64,000 bases of DNA from Mayfieldus profundus (GCA_038040325.1 JBBPIM010000004.1:1-64000); one strand, 5' to 3'; counted from the first letter of the stretch, positions 1 through 9,121 are shown. The notes: generated by a model from the sequence alone, not told the origin. A program made the numbers and translations.

Positions 1-557
1 GAGCGCAGGCCGATCTCGTCGAGCTCGGAGCGGGGAATCTCCCACTTGTCGGCGATCATCTCGGCCGAGATCCCCTGCGGCACCAGGTTGTAGTGCTCGA
101 GCAGCTGCGGGGAGAAGGCCGCGCCGTGCTCCTGCATCACCTGCATGCTGTCGGCGAAGGAGATGTGGCCCATGTGCTCGACGCCGGAGCCGATCACGGT
201 GTCGTGCACGCCGGAGGCGACCAGCGCCGCCCCGAAGTTGACCGCCTGCTGCGCGGAGCCGCACTGGCGGTCGACCGTGGTTGCGGGGGTCTCGATCGGA
301 AGGTCGGCCTCGAGCCAGGCGTTGCGGCCGATGTTGAGGCCCTGCTCACCGAACTGCTGAACGCAGCCGCTGATGACGTCCTCGACCTCGGAGGCCTCGA
401 TCCCGGCCCGCTCGATGACCTCGCTGTAACAGTGGGCCAGAAGCGTGGAGGGATGGGTGTCCTTGTAGTAGCCCTTCTCCTCGTGGCCGCGCCCGATCGG
501 GGTGCGGACCGCCTCGACGATGACGACCTCTCGGCCTCCGAACTTGCCGTTTTCCAT
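1..557 (-). CDS. Thiolase (acetyl-CoA acyltransferase), 3' part cut off by window edge
   Basis: This is the N-terminal 185 residues of a thiolase, the enzyme that cleaves 3-ketoacyl-CoA in beta-oxidation or condenses two acetyl-CoA. The translation opens with a typical thiolase strand followed by VEAVRTPIGR (about residues 14-23). The nucleophilic cysteine lies in TVDRQCGSAQQ (Cys99). The SGVEHMGHIS loop follows. The ATG at 557 is the natural start because the family's N-terminal strand begins a few residues later. The gene runs off the left edge, so the second half, with the His and second Cys of the active site, is not visible. The neighbouring MMPL transporter and hydroxyacyl-CoA dehydrogenase fit a lipid-related role. 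Confidence 0.93.
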   Translation of the reverse strand, partial: MENGKFGGREVVIVEAVRTPIGRGHEEKGYYKDTHPSTLLAHCYSEVIERAGIEASEVEDVISGCVQQFGEQGLNIGRNAWLEADLPIETPATTVDRQCGSAQQAVNFGAALVASGVHDTVIGSGVEHMGHISFADSMQVMQEHGAAFSPQLLEHYNLVPQGISAEMIADKWEIPRSELDEIGLR

Positions 558-633
558 CAGGGAAAGCCTCCGTTCGCTCTCGGTTGGTGAGGCGGCCTGC
601 ACGCTGGCCGCGCAAAGCCAACGATAACGAAAT

Positions 634-647
634 TGACTGGCGGGTCA
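634..647. promoter_or_regulatory. Candidate operator upstream of the thiolase gene
   Basis: The site TGACTGGCGGGTCA is a partial palindrome with TGAC/GTCA arms and a GC centre. It lies about 77 bases upstream of the thiolase start, in the gap after the MMPL gene. TetR-type regulators of fatty-acid genes in actinobacteria often use TGAC/GTCA-armed sites, so this is a plausible operator. No regulator gene is seen nearby, and the symmetry is only 10 of 14 positions. Confidence 0.35.
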
Positions 648-669
648 GCCAGGGTCCGGGAGGCGCGCC

Positions 670-2841
670 TCAGCTCGCCGGCTCGGGCACGGGCTCCGAG
701 GGCGCGACCCGCAGTAGGCGTGCGAAGCCGCTGGGCAGCCACCAGTTCCAGCGCCCCATCAGGGTCATGATCGAAGGCACCAGCAGGGCGCGGATCACCG
801 TCGCGTCGAAGATGATGCCCGCCGCGAGCCCGATCCCGAACTGCTTGATGTCGAGGCTGGGGCCGGTCGACATCGAGAAGAAGGCGAACATCAGCACCAG
901 CGCCGCGCTCGTAACCAGCTTGCCGGTTCGCATCAGGCCGAGCCGGATCGATTGCGGCGTGCTGCCGGTCTCGTCGTAGGCCTCCCGCATCCGGGTCAGC
1001 ATGAATACCTCGTAGTCCATCGAGAGCCCGAACAGGAAGGCGAAGATCATCAGCGGGATCCAGGGGATGATCGACTGGGTCGCCGAGACGTTCCAGATCG
1101 CTTCCGATCCGTGGCCCTGCTGGAAGATGAAGACGACGATCCCGTAGGCGGCGCCGAGTGAGATCAGGTTGAGGATCACCGCCTTCAGCGGCAGCAACAG
1201 CGAGCGGAAGGCCCGCGCCAGCAGCAGGAAGGTGAGCACGACGACGAAGGCGAGGACGAGCGGGAAGTTGCTGTACACGGCGTCGACGAAGTCGCGGTCC
1301 TCGGGCGCAACGCCGCCCAGCGAGTAGGTCGTGCTCCCCGCACCGGTCTCGGCCGCCGGCAGGACGTTGTCCTGGAGGTTGTCGATCGTCCCGCGAATCT
1401 CCTCGCTCCCACCGTCGCTGCTCGGGAACGCCTCGACCAGGGCGGTGCCATCCGTTCGCCAGCCGGGTGAGTCGGGCGCCACGGCAGCGGTGACGCCGGG
1501 TGTCTGATCGAGCTGCGAGACGAGCTGATCGAGCTTCGCGGGGGTGGCGCCACTCTTGGCCAAGATCATGAACGGCTTGTAGACGCCGGCCGTGATCCCG
1601 GCCCCCTCGAGAACGTCGCGGCCATCGATCGCGTTGCCGGCGCCGGGCAGGTCCTTGGCCTGCGCCTCGCCTGGGTTGAGCTGGAAGGCGGGGATCAGCA
1701 GGGCGGCGACTATCACCAAGCCGGCGATCGCGGTCGCCAGCGGGCGCCGCAGGACGAATTCGGCCCAGCGGCCCCAGAAGCCCGTGTCCACGTACTCGCC
1801 GGCGTGGAAGCGGCGGGGCAGCAGGCGGATGCTGTTGATGCGCGGCCCGAGCCAGTAGAGGAGCGCGGGCACAAGGGTGATCGAAGCCAGCACCGAGACC
1901 AGGGGAATCAGCAAGCCGCCGATCCCGATCGCGCGGATGAAGGGCAGCGGCAGGACCAGCAGGCTGATCAGCCCGATCGCCACGGTCGAGCCGGAGACGA
2001 CGACCGAGCGCCCCGCCCGGCGCATCGTCTGCGCGATCGCCTCCTCGACGTCCTCGCCCTTCGCCAACTCTTCGCGGAATCGGAAGATCATCAGCAGCGA
2101 GTAGTCGATTGCTACGCCGAGCCCGATCAGGGCGATCAGGAACTGGACGATGATCGAGACGTCGGTGACGTAGGTGACGAGCCAGACGACGCCGTAGGTT
2201 GTGAGGATCGAGCTGGCCGCGACGGCGAGCGGCATCACCACGGCGGGAAGGGTTCCGAAGACGAACAGCAGGATGAGCAGGGCGCCGACGCTGGCGATCA
2301 GGATCTCCAGGGCCAGGCTCGGGCCCTCGGCGCCCCCCTCGTCCTCGTAGAGCGGGTCGCGTCCGGTGAGGTAGGTCTTGACGCCGGGCGGTGCCGTCTG
2401 CTCGATCGCAGCACGGGTCCTCTTGATCGTCGGCGAGACCTCGAACTGCTGCTGGCCGGCCGGGTAGATCTCGGCGAAGGTGGTGTGGCGGTCCTTCGAG
2501 ACGTAGGCCGGGTCGCCGGTCGAGAAGTAGGAGCTGAAGCGGGAGCCCCGGTTCTGCTGCGCGGCGGCGGCGACCGCCTTCTCGATCCCCGGCTCCCGTG
2601 TGACGTCGCCCTTGGACTGGAACACGGCGACCAGCGGAGCCTGCTCGCCTGTGCCGAAGGTCTTAAGCGCCCGCTGGTTTGTCTCGTAGGCCGAGTAACC
2701 CGGAATCGAGAACTCCTCCTGCCAGCGATCCGAGATCTGGCCGGCGCCGAACATCCCGAAGATCACCAGGCCGACCCAGGCGAGGATCACGGCGCGGCGG
2801 CGGCGCACCACGAAGTGGCCGAGCCGCTCCAGGGTGCTCAT
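670..2841 (-). CDS. MMPL family RND-type transporter
   Basis: A 723-residue inner-membrane transporter of the MMPL/HpnN type, which moves lipids or drugs using the proton gradient. It has one N-terminal membrane segment (about residues 16-34), a large outside loop, a block of five segments, a second outside loop and a second block. The Asp-Tyr pairs expected for proton relay are visible in GLGVAIDYSLLM and FGLSMDYEVFML. The ATG at 2841 is preferred over a TTG 27 bases upstream because AGGGG sits six bases before it. Its place between a thiolase and a 3-hydroxyacyl-CoA dehydrogenase suggests lipid export, but the substrate cannot be read from sequence. Confidence 0.9.
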   Translation of the reverse strand: MSTLERLGHFVVRRRRAVILAWVGLVIFGMFGAGQISDRWQEEFSIPGYSAYETNQRALKTFGTGEQAPLVAVFQSKGDVTREPGIEKAVAAAAQQNRGSRFSSYFSTGDPAYVSKDRHTTFAEIYPAGQQQFEVSPTIKRTRAAIEQTAPPGVKTYLTGRDPLYEDEGGAEGPSLALEILIASVGALLILLFVFGTLPAVVMPLAVAASSILTTYGVVWLVTYVTDVSIIVQFLIALIGLGVAIDYSLLMIFRFREELAKGEDVEEAIAQTMRRAGRSVVVSGSTVAIGLISLLVLPLPFIRAIGIGGLLIPLVSVLASITLVPALLYWLGPRINSIRLLPRRFHAGEYVDTGFWGRWAEFVLRRPLATAIAGLVIVAALLIPAFQLNPGEAQAKDLPGAGNAIDGRDVLEGAGITAGVYKPFMILAKSGATPAKLDQLVSQLDQTPGVTAAVAPDSPGWRTDGTALVEAFPSSDGGSEEIRGTIDNLQDNVLPAAETGAGSTTYSLGGVAPEDRDFVDAVYSNFPLVLAFVVVLTFLLLARAFRSLLLPLKAVILNLISLGAAYGIVVFIFQQGHGSEAIWNVSATQSIIPWIPLMIFAFLFGLSMDYEVFMLTRMREAYDETGSTPQSIRLGLMRTGKLVTSAALVLMFAFFSMSTGPSLDIKQFGIGLAAGIIFDATVIRALLVPSIMTLMGRWNWWLPSGFARLLRVAPSEPVPEPAS

Positions 2842-2854
2842 CGGGTGCCCCTGC

Positions 2855-2871
2855 GAGTTGAGAGCCAACTC
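2855..2871. promoter_or_regulatory. Inverted repeat in the MMPL / hydroxyacyl-CoA dehydrogenase divergent gap
   Basis: GAGTTG and CAACTC are separated by five bases. The repeat lies just upstream of the MMPL ATG, in the 99-base region shared by the two divergent genes. It could be an operator. Six-base arms can occur by chance, so this is only a suggestion. Confidence 0.25.
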
Positions 2872-2940
2872 AACATCCAGTTTCCCTTATACCGAATCGG
2901 CTCCTTCGGCTTGTTGTCCGATCGTGATAACAACCGCCGG

Positions 2941-3768
2941 GTGAATGCGACGGACGGGTACAGGCGGCCCGCGATCGCGGGCAGCGGCGTGATCGCCTGC
3001 GGGTTGGCGGCGACCGCGACCACCACCGCCAAGACGATGCTGCTCGCGCGCAGCGACGCCTCGGCCTGGCGCGCCGAGGAGGAGGCTACGGCCGCCTGCG
3101 CCAAGGTGGACGGGGCCGACTCCTCGAAGCTGCGGGTGACGACCGACCCCGCCGATCTCGAGGGTTGCGACCTGGTGATCGAGTCGGTGATCGAGGAGAC
3201 CGAGGTGAAGGCCGAACTGCTCGCCTTCCTCGGCGACGCCGCCCCGGAGGCCGACCTCGCCACCACCACCTCCTCGCTGTCGGTCGGCGATCTCGGCGAG
3301 CGCAGCGGCCACGCCGAGCGGGTCTTCGGCATGCACGTCTTCAACCCGGTGCCACGCATGAAGCTGGTCGAGCTCTGCTTTCCCGACGGGGTGCGCGACG
3401 GCGTCCGCGAACGCGCGCTGGCCTGGTGCGGGAAGCTCGGCAAGACGGCGGTCGAGGTCCCCGACCAGTCGGGGTTCGTGGTCAACCGCCTCCTCTTCCC
3501 GTACCTGTTCGACGCGGTGCGGATGCTGGAGCGGACCGGAATGAGCCCCGGCGAGGTCGACTCCTGCATGACGCTCGGCGCCGGACATCCCATGGGCCCC
3601 CTGGCGCTGCTCGACTTCGTCGGCCTCGACGTCGCACAGGCGATCGGCGACGCGCTGCACGCGGACTCCGGCGAGGACGCCCACCGGCCCCCCGGGCTGC
3701 TGGTCGAGATGGTCGGCACGGGCAAGCTCGGGCGCAAGAGCGGCGCCGGTTTTTACGACTACGACTGA
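2941..3768 (+). CDS. 3-hydroxyacyl-CoA dehydrogenase (3-hydroxybutyryl-CoA dehydrogenase type)
   Basis: A 275-residue NAD-dependent dehydrogenase that oxidises 3-hydroxyacyl-CoA to 3-ketoacyl-CoA, or does the reverse in butanoate metabolism. The Rossmann motif GSGVIACGLAA is at residues 15-25. GMHVFNPVPRMKLVEL holds the catalytic His/Glu dyad, VVNRLLFPY supplies the active-site Asn, and the GHPMGPLALLDFVGLD and KSGAGFYDY signatures of the C-terminal domain are present. Length matches the usual ~280 residues. The GTG at 2941 was chosen because the fold begins directly after it. No clear ribosome site is visible, so an upstream TTG (2911 or 2914) is possible. Transcribed away from the MMPL gene. 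Confidence 0.9.
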   Translation: MNATDGYRRPAIAGSGVIACGLAATATTTAKTMLLARSDASAWRAEEEATAACAKVDGADSSKLRVTTDPADLEGCDLVIESVIEETEVKAELLAFLGDAAPEADLATTTSSLSVGDLGERSGHAERVFGMHVFNPVPRMKLVELCFPDGVRDGVRERALAWCGKLGKTAVEVPDQSGFVVNRLLFPYLFDAVRMLERTGMSPGEVDSCMTLGAGHPMGPLALLDFVGLDVAQAIGDALHADSGEDAHRPPGLLVEMVGTGKLGRKSGAGFYDYD

Positions 3769-3789
3769 GCCGTGCTAGTTCGGCTAGCT

Positions 3790-3829
3790 GACCGGGCCCC
3801 GGCCAGGCGTGCTTGGTTGGGGACCGGTC
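3790..3829. terminator. Possible bidirectional terminator hairpin
   Basis: Arms GACCGGGCCCC (3790-3800) and GGGGACCGGTC (3819-3829) pair at 10 of 11 positions around an 18-base loop. The hairpin lies between two convergent genes. There is no T-tract, so it is only a candidate. Confidence 0.35.
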
Positions 3830-3832
3830 GGC

Positions 3833-4072
3833 TTAGCTGACCGCGCGGCGGCGGCCGCTGAGGTCCCAGATCACGTCGGCTTCGGAGATGCCCTGGCGGT
3901 CCGCCTGGTCTGTGACCTCGTCCCAGGGAAGCTCGGCCTCCGGCAGGTCGTCCCAGCGGGCCAGGTCGAGTGCCTCCAATGCGCCCTGCAGCGCGGGACC
4001 GAGATGCTCCTCGGAGCGAAGCAGCGCCCTCAGTACCTCGAGCTGCTTATCGGTCAACCGCACTTCCCACAT
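3833..4072 (-). CDS. Small acidic hypothetical protein
   Basis: A 79-residue soluble protein with no family I recognise. It has a helical N-terminal half (VRLTDKQLEVLRALLRSEE) and an acidic middle (WDDLPEAELPWDEV). It ends in a basic stretch, GRRRAVS. It is supported as a real gene by GGAGG placed six bases before the ATG, a protein-like composition and the absence of a competing ORF. No function is proposed. Confidence 0.6.
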   Translation of the reverse strand: MWEVRLTDKQLEVLRALLRSEEHLGPALQGALEALDLARWDDLPEAELPWDEVTDQADRQGISEADVIWDLSGRRRAVS

Positions 4073-4160
4073 GTGCCGCCTCCGGGAGGTGGAAGGTCGG
4101 GTCGGTGGCGGAAATTAGGCAGCGCGGCGGACGGAATGAAAAACCGCTGCAAACCAAGGA

Positions 4161-5450
4161 TCAGGTGGCGGCGCGCTCGCGGATTCGCACCGCCTCGATG
4201 CGGTTCTCGCGGACCGACTCGACCCGGATCGTGTAGCCATCGGCGGTGATCGTGTCGCCGCGCTTGGGCAGGCGCCCCAGCTCGGCGAACACGTAGCCGC
4301 CGACCGAGTTGTATGCGTCGGTGTCCACCGGCAGTTCGATGCCGGCATCCTCGAGGTCGCCGAGTGAGACGTGCCCGCGCACGAACCAGTCGCCGTTGGT
4401 GAGCTGGCGCAGCGCCGCGGCGCGGGGGTCGGTCTCGTCCTCGATCTCCCCGACCACCTCCTCGAGGATGTCCTCGACGGTGACTATCCCGATCGTGCGC
4501 CCGTACTCGTCGACCACAACCGCGATCGAGGTTCGCTGGCGCTGGAGGTCCTGGAGCAGGTCGTCGAGCGGGCGGGTCTCGGGGACGATCAGCGCGTCGC
4601 GGATCACCGGCTCGAGCGATGCCTCGGGCCCGTCGCTCATGTAGAGGCGGGCGAGGCTGTTGTTGTGGACTATGCCCTTGACCTTGTCCGGGTTCTCGTC
4701 CTCGGTCACGACGAGGCGCGTGTGACCGGAGGTGACGCAGCGGCGCAGCGCGTTCTCGACCCCCTCCGAGGCGTCAACGGTGACGACCGCGGGGATCGGG
4801 GTCATCACCTCGCGTGCCTGCTGCTCGTGCAGGTGAAACACGCCGGTGAGCATCACCGCCTCGCCCGGGTCGAGATCGCCGCCGCTGCGCGAGCGGGCGA
4901 TGATGTGCTTGAGGTCCTCGGAGGTGTGGCGCTCCTCGAGGTCGTCCGGGTTGACGCCGAACAGGCGCACCAGCCGGTTCGCAATTGCGGTCAGGGCCAG
5001 TGTGAACGGGGCGCTGGCCGCACGGAACCAATTCAGGGGCGTCGCCACCCGGCGCGCAATCGACTCGGCGCGGCTGATCGCCAGCATCTTCGGCACCTGC
5101 TCGCCGACGCTGATGTGCATCGCGGTGACGAAGATGAAGGCGATCGCCACCGCGATCGCGTGCGCAAGCTCGGAGGAGAGGTCGAAGGCGTTCTCGATCA
5201 GCCGGGCCACGGCGGGCTCGCCGAGGAATCCGATCCCGATCGAGGTCATCGTGATCCCCACCTGGCAGGCGGAGAGCGTCTCGTCGAGTTGGTCGAGCTG
5301 CTCGGTCACCTTGGCCGAGGCCTTGTCGCCCTCCGCTGCGGCCTGCTCGATCTTGCCCCGCCGCGCGCGCACCAGCGCGAACTCGGCCGCGACGAAGAAG
5401 CCGTTCACCAGCACCAGCACGAACAGCAGGACGAGCAGGATGACACTCAC
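4161..5450 (-). CDS. CorC/HlyC (CNNM-like) membrane protein with CBS pair
   Basis: A 429-residue protein of the hemolysin C/CorC group, linked in other bacteria to magnesium or cobalt transport. The N-terminal DUF21 membrane domain (residues 1 to about 190) starts with a hydrophobic segment and NGFFVAAEFALVRARR. Two CBS domains follow, with REVMTPIPAV in the first and VVVDEYGRTIGIVTVEDILEEVVGEI in the second. The C-terminal CorC_HlyC domain contains NSVGGYVFAELGRLPKRGD. Domain order and length are standard. The ion is not determined by the sequence. Confidence 0.92.
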   Translation of the reverse strand: MSVILLVLLFVLVLVNGFFVAAEFALVRARRGKIEQAAAEGDKASAKVTEQLDQLDETLSACQVGITMTSIGIGFLGEPAVARLIENAFDLSSELAHAIAVAIAFIFVTAMHISVGEQVPKMLAISRAESIARRVATPLNWFRAASAPFTLALTAIANRLVRLFGVNPDDLEERHTSEDLKHIIARSRSGGDLDPGEAVMLTGVFHLHEQQAREVMTPIPAVVTVDASEGVENALRRCVTSGHTRLVVTEDENPDKVKGIVHNNSLARLYMSDGPEASLEPVIRDALIVPETRPLDDLLQDLQRQRTSIAVVVDEYGRTIGIVTVEDILEEVVGEIEDETDPRAAALRQLTNGDWFVRGHVSLGDLEDAGIELPVDTDAYNSVGGYVFAELGRLPKRGDTITADGYTIRVESVRENRIEAVRIRERAAT

Positions 5451-5589
5451 CGGCGCTCTCCCCGGCAGCGCGCGGCGCGGCCCCTACGGCCCCTATGAAG
5501 CCTCGTACTTCGAGGTCGGTCGTCGTCGGCCATCAACGGCAAGTCCAAATTACCACCCCGCCCAGCCCCCTACGGGCGTCGCCGTGCCA

Positions 5590-7260
5590 CTACGGGTGCC
5601 GCCGGGGGCCGACGTGGACGCCGGGCGGGCGGTGCTTGAAGTTCTTCGGCCGCCGCGGCAGGCCCAGCGCCTCGCCTCGCCGCACCAGGATCGCGGCCGC
5701 CCGCTCGCAGACCGCGGAGATCGTCAGCGAGGGGTTGACCCCGAGGCTGGTGGGGATCGCCGAGGAGTCCATGCAGTACAGCCCCTCGTAGCCGAACACC
5801 TGGCAGCCGTGGTCGGTGACGCCGAAGTCCGGGCTGTTCGCCATCCGGCAGCCGCCCAGCGGATGCGACCCATAAACACCGGGGGTCTCGGTCAACTTCA
5901 GGAACTTGCCCACGCCCTTGCGCTCGACCAGCTTGCGCATTGCCGCGTCGGCGCGCTCGCGCACCCGGATCGACTGCTCGGAGAGCTTGTAGTTGAACAG
6001 CCCGACCCCGACCGGACCGGGGTTGGGCCGAATGTGGCCGTTGTTGAGCGGCGGCGGCGGCACCGCGAAGAACTCGCCGTCGTTGGTGTCCTCGACCATC
6101 GCCAGCAACTCGATGTGGTTCTTCCAGGTCGCCATCGAGCGCTTCTTGTCGCGCCCCCACCAGGAGGGGTCGCCGGGCGGAGTGCGTCCGTCGTCGTAGA
6201 GGATGTTGGTGAGCTGGGAGAGCAGGATCTCCTGCAGCGTGAAGCGGGTCCCGTCGAAGCGGTGCGAGCGCCGCCCCGCGTACCAGTCATAGCTCATCGT
6301 GGTGATCGGCTTGCCCTTGTAGAACTGCGACCCGCCGCGCAAGCCGAGCACCCGGCGCACCCGCTTGGGGTCGAACTCCGCTCCCGCCACGTGGTCGCCG
6401 TTGATCCCGAGGTGCTTGCCGAGGTGGCCGGAGATCGACTGCAGCGCCCCGCTCTGCTTGGAGCGCATCAGGATAGGCGTCGTCCCCATCGCGCCGGCGG
6501 CGACGATCAGGACCTTGCACTCGACGTCCTCGAACGCCCCGGCCGGCTGCCCGCCCGCGTCGACCCGCTGTCCCTTGACGAGATAGCGGTAGGGGCGCGC
6601 GCTGGACTCGCCGATCTCGTCGACCTGGATCTGCGGGCGCACCTCGACGCCGGCCCGCTCGGCCGAGGCCAGGTAGTTGGTGATCAGCGAGTTCTTGGCG
6701 CCGAAAATGCAGCCCGTGTAGCACCATTTGGCGTCCACGCAGCGCTCGAAGTCGATCGCGATCGGCACCCGGTCGCAGCTGTGGCCGGCGTTGTCCAGAA
6801 CCGCGGCCCACAGCCCTCCCGACTTGGAGACCTGCTTCCAGGAGGGCTGGCGCACCCGCAGCCCCAGCTCGATCCGCTTGTAGAACGGGTTGAGGGTCTT
6901 GCGACTGATCCCTTGAGGCCACATGCGCCGGTTCGGGCCGTCCTCGGGGCGGTGGTCGCGACGCTCGAAGATCTCCCGCGGGGCGCGCAGCGAGGCAGCC
7001 AGATAGAGGTTGGAGCCACCGCCGACCAGGTTGGCGATCACGATCTGGGCGCCCTGGCCCTGGATCAGCTGGTAGACGTCGGCGAGGTGGTCGACGTCCA
7101 TCGACTGGCGAAACTCGGTGTGGCCCTTGCGCAGCCCCCGCTCCAGCACCAGCACGCTCGGATCCTGGTGATGGGCCCGGTAGAGCTCCGCCAGCCGCCA
7201 CGCCGCGATCGAGCCGCCAAAGCCAGACCCGACGATGCAGACGTCGACGCGCTCGGCCAT
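5590..7260 (-). CDS. GMC family FAD-dependent oxidoreductase
   Basis: A 556-residue flavoprotein of the glucose-methanol-choline group, closest in layout to cholesterol oxidase-like members. The FAD-binding motif GSGFGGSIAAWRLAE is at residues 11-25. The C-terminal block has GVYGSHPLGGCRMA, FGYEGLYCMDSSAIPTSLG and the NPSLTISAVCERAA signature. There is no signal peptide. It follows the Tat-type gene at 7260-7928 with a one-base stop/start overlap (TGATG), so the two are translationally coupled. The pair resembles GMC dehydrogenases with a small Tat-exported partner, which could carry the enzyme across the membrane. The substrate is unknown. Confidence 0.92.
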   Translation of the reverse strand: MAERVDVCIVGSGFGGSIAAWRLAELYRAHHQDPSVLVLERGLRKGHTEFRQSMDVDHLADVYQLIQGQGAQIVIANLVGGGSNLYLAASLRAPREIFERRDHRPEDGPNRRMWPQGISRKTLNPFYKRIELGLRVRQPSWKQVSKSGGLWAAVLDNAGHSCDRVPIAIDFERCVDAKWCYTGCIFGAKNSLITNYLASAERAGVEVRPQIQVDEIGESSARPYRYLVKGQRVDAGGQPAGAFEDVECKVLIVAAGAMGTTPILMRSKQSGALQSISGHLGKHLGINGDHVAGAEFDPKRVRRVLGLRGGSQFYKGKPITTMSYDWYAGRRSHRFDGTRFTLQEILLSQLTNILYDDGRTPPGDPSWWGRDKKRSMATWKNHIELLAMVEDTNDGEFFAVPPPPLNNGHIRPNPGPVGVGLFNYKLSEQSIRVRERADAAMRKLVERKGVGKFLKLTETPGVYGSHPLGGCRMANSPDFGVTDHGCQVFGYEGLYCMDSSAIPTSLGVNPSLTISAVCERAAAILVRRGEALGLPRRPKNFKHRPPGVHVGPRRHP

Positions 7261-7928
7261 CAGGGCAGGTAGCCCTTCTTGGTGCGCCCGCGCGCCAGGC
7301 GCTTGCGGAACGAGAAGCGCTTGTAGCCGTGCGGTGCCGTGCCGGGGTGGCCCAGCACCTGGTAGCCGGAGGCGGTCCGGATGGTCGCGTTGATCTGGGT
7401 GGCTGCGGCGGTGAAGGCGGTGAAGGGCACGGCTGCCGCAGCCTCCCAGAGAACTCGGGTGGAGTTCGAGTAGGCAAGCCCCTCGACGCAGACGGCCTGG
7501 CGGCGCTCGTAGTCGAGGTTGAGGAAGTCGCCGCCCCTGGGCAGCGAGCGCGCCTCCAGCTCGGCGAGGAAGGTGGGCGCCAGCGCGTCGAAGCCGATCT
7601 TGGGGTGGTGGGCGAGCAGCAGGGCGTCAGCCTCGACCGCGCCGGGCTCGGGGTCCACGCCGGCGATCGCCAGGGGGTGGACCGAGTTGCCGAGGTCGGT
7701 GACGTCGACCTTGCGCCCGGGGATGATCGTGTCGAAGAAGGCCTGCAGGGTCGCGTCGCTGAGCGGGTCGGCGGCGGCGGCCTGCTCGGGCAGGCCGAGG
7801 CGCTCGATCAGCGGCAGCGCCGAGATCACAGCCGCCGCCGCTCCCAGCGCGCCGCCGCGCTGCAGCAGCTCTCGCCGGGAAAGCTCGGCCGCCACCTCAT
7901 TGCGGATCACCCGATCCGTCTGCCCCAT
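7260..7928 (-). CDS. Tat-signal small subunit partner of the GMC oxidoreductase (gluconate 2-dehydrogenase subunit 3-like)
   Basis: A 222-residue protein with a twin-arginine signal (SRRELLQRGGALGAAAAV, about residues 16-33) followed by a helical domain. The arrangement, a Tat-bearing small protein directly upstream of a GMC flavoprotein, matches gluconate 2-dehydrogenase subunit 3 or DUF5987-type partners. The ATG at 7928 is preferred over a start 24 bases upstream because a TACGGT -10-like box (7937-7942) sits eight bases before it, consistent with a leaderless transcript. Family assignment rests on context and general look. Confidence 0.72.
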   Translation of the reverse strand: MGQTDRVIRNEVAAELSRRELLQRGGALGAAAAVISALPLIERLGLPEQAAAADPLSDATLQAFFDTIIPGRKVDVTDLGNSVHPLAIAGVDPEPGAVEADALLLAHHPKIGFDALAPTFLAELEARSLPRGGDFLNLDYERRQAVCVEGLAYSNSTRVLWEAAAAVPFTAFTAAATQINATIRTASGYQVLGHPGTAPHGYKRFSFRKRLARGRTKKGYLP

Positions 7929-7936
7929 GTAGGCGG

Positions 7937-7942
7937 ACCGTA
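7937..7942 (-). promoter_or_regulatory. Leaderless -10 box TACGGT
   Basis: The box is eight bases before the ATG at 7928 and fits the TANNNT-N6-8-start pattern of leaderless actinobacterial genes. It decides the start of the Tat-type gene. Confidence 0.45.
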
Positions 7943-8026
7943 GCGCTCGCACCCGGCCACCGCAATCGACAACTGTGGGTGGTCGGCGCGCCCCCGGGGG
8001 CGCCGCGCTAACGTCCCACGCGGGTC

Positions 8027-9121
8027 ATGGGCAGACGGGCACAGATCCCCATCGGGCTGCTCGTGGGCGGGCTGGTCGCGCTCGGGGCTTGCGCGCCGGC
8101 CGCGGCGCAGGGGCCGCAGAAGGCGTACAGGGGACTGTCGCCGTTCAATTGCGACCTGCAGTACGTCGGCACCGGCGTCACCTTCCCGAAGCCCGGCGCC
8201 GAGCCTTTCTGCGTCGAGTTTGACAAGACCCAGCAGAACGTCTCCGACTTCGGCATCTTCGACTTCTTCGCCAACGAGCCCGCGCGAGTGGCGGCCGCCT
8301 CGCCCAAGTGCTTCTACTTCCAGCGCGATCACTGGACCGGGTCGTTCGTGCAGGGCACGGACCCCGAGTTCTGGCACTGGGACGGCAGCTACTTCTTCGA
8401 CAAGTCGAACGGCTCGGGTGGGGCAAACCTGGCCAACTTCCGCAGCGGCGGCCAGGCGCTGAACGCCGCCCCCTACGCCCCGGCGGAATTCCAGCCGTTC
8501 CTCGCCCCCGGCGGCGGCGGCGGAGGGTACGCCGAGGGAGAGGTCGAGTCGGACCCGAGCTGCGCCAAGCTCGTCGACACGCCGAGCGAGAGGGCGCAGG
8601 TCTACTACCACGAGATGGAGGCGGGCAAGGTGTTCCGCAGGCGGATCACGCCGCTCCGCCTCGGCGAGCGCAGCGGCGCGCTGCACCACGACCAGGGCCC
8701 GGCACATGAGGTGCTGAACGGGACCGAGCGCTTCAACGTGAAGGGCGGCGGGCAGCTGCGCATCGCGTTCCGCGGCGGCGTGGCGGCCCGAGCCTCCGCG
8801 GACTCCGACACGGTCGCCGCGATCCTCACCACCTCGTCGAAGCACTTCCGCGGCAGGGTCAGCCCGGGCGTGACGGCGAAGAAGGCCAAGCGAAAGCTGA
8901 AGGCCAGGTTCCGCTTCCGCGCCCGCGCCTACCGGGTGTTCGAGGCCAAGCGCAAGCCCGGCACCCGGCTTTTCCTGGGCGTGCGGCGCCGCAGCCTCGA
9001 GTGGCTGGCCGTGGTCGACCCGAAGCAGCTACGCAAGCGCCGCGCCGTCAAGCGCACCCTGACCCGATTGGGTCGAACCGGCAAGGGCGGCCGGATCGAC
9101 TCGATCGGGATGCCCTGGTAG
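8027..9121 (+). CDS. Secreted protein of unknown function
   Basis: A 364-residue exported protein. Residues 1-28 form a signal peptide. The stretch LGAC at its end could also be a lipobox with Cys22 as a lipid anchor. The mature part contains aromatic-rich segments (WHWDGSYFFDKSNG), a Gly-rich turn (PGGGGGGYAEGE) and three further Cys. It ends in a very basic region (about residues 280-355) rich in Lys and Arg. I do not recognise a family. It stands alone, convergent with the pterin dehydratase gene. The basic tail could bind polyanionic wall polymers, which is inference only. Confidence 0.75.
   Translation: MGRRAQIPIGLLVGGLVALGACAPAAAQGPQKAYRGLSPFNCDLQYVGTGVTFPKPGAEPFCVEFDKTQQNVSDFGIFDFFANEPARVAAASPKCFYFQRDHWTGSFVQGTDPEFWHWDGSYFFDKSNGSGGANLANFRSGGQALNAAPYAPAEFQPFLAPGGGGGGYAEGEVESDPSCAKLVDTPSERAQVYYHEMEAGKVFRRRITPLRLGERSGALHHDQGPAHEVLNGTERFNVKGGGQLRIAFRGGVAARASADSDTVAAILTTSSKHFRGRVSPGVTAKKAKRKLKARFRFRARAYRVFEAKRKPGTRLFLGVRRRSLEWLAVVDPKQLRKRRAVKRTLTRLGRTGKGGRIDSIGMPW

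Noticed and set aside
1804..2940. Long plus-strand open frame opposite the MMPL gene running into the dehydrogenase
   Set aside because: It is a shadow of the MMPL gene caused by high GC. Only the part from GTG 2941 matches a protein family.
4371..7272. Long plus-strand open frames opposite the CorC-type and GMC genes
   Set aside because: Composition is Arg/Ala/Pro-rich without motifs, while the minus strand encodes clear families.
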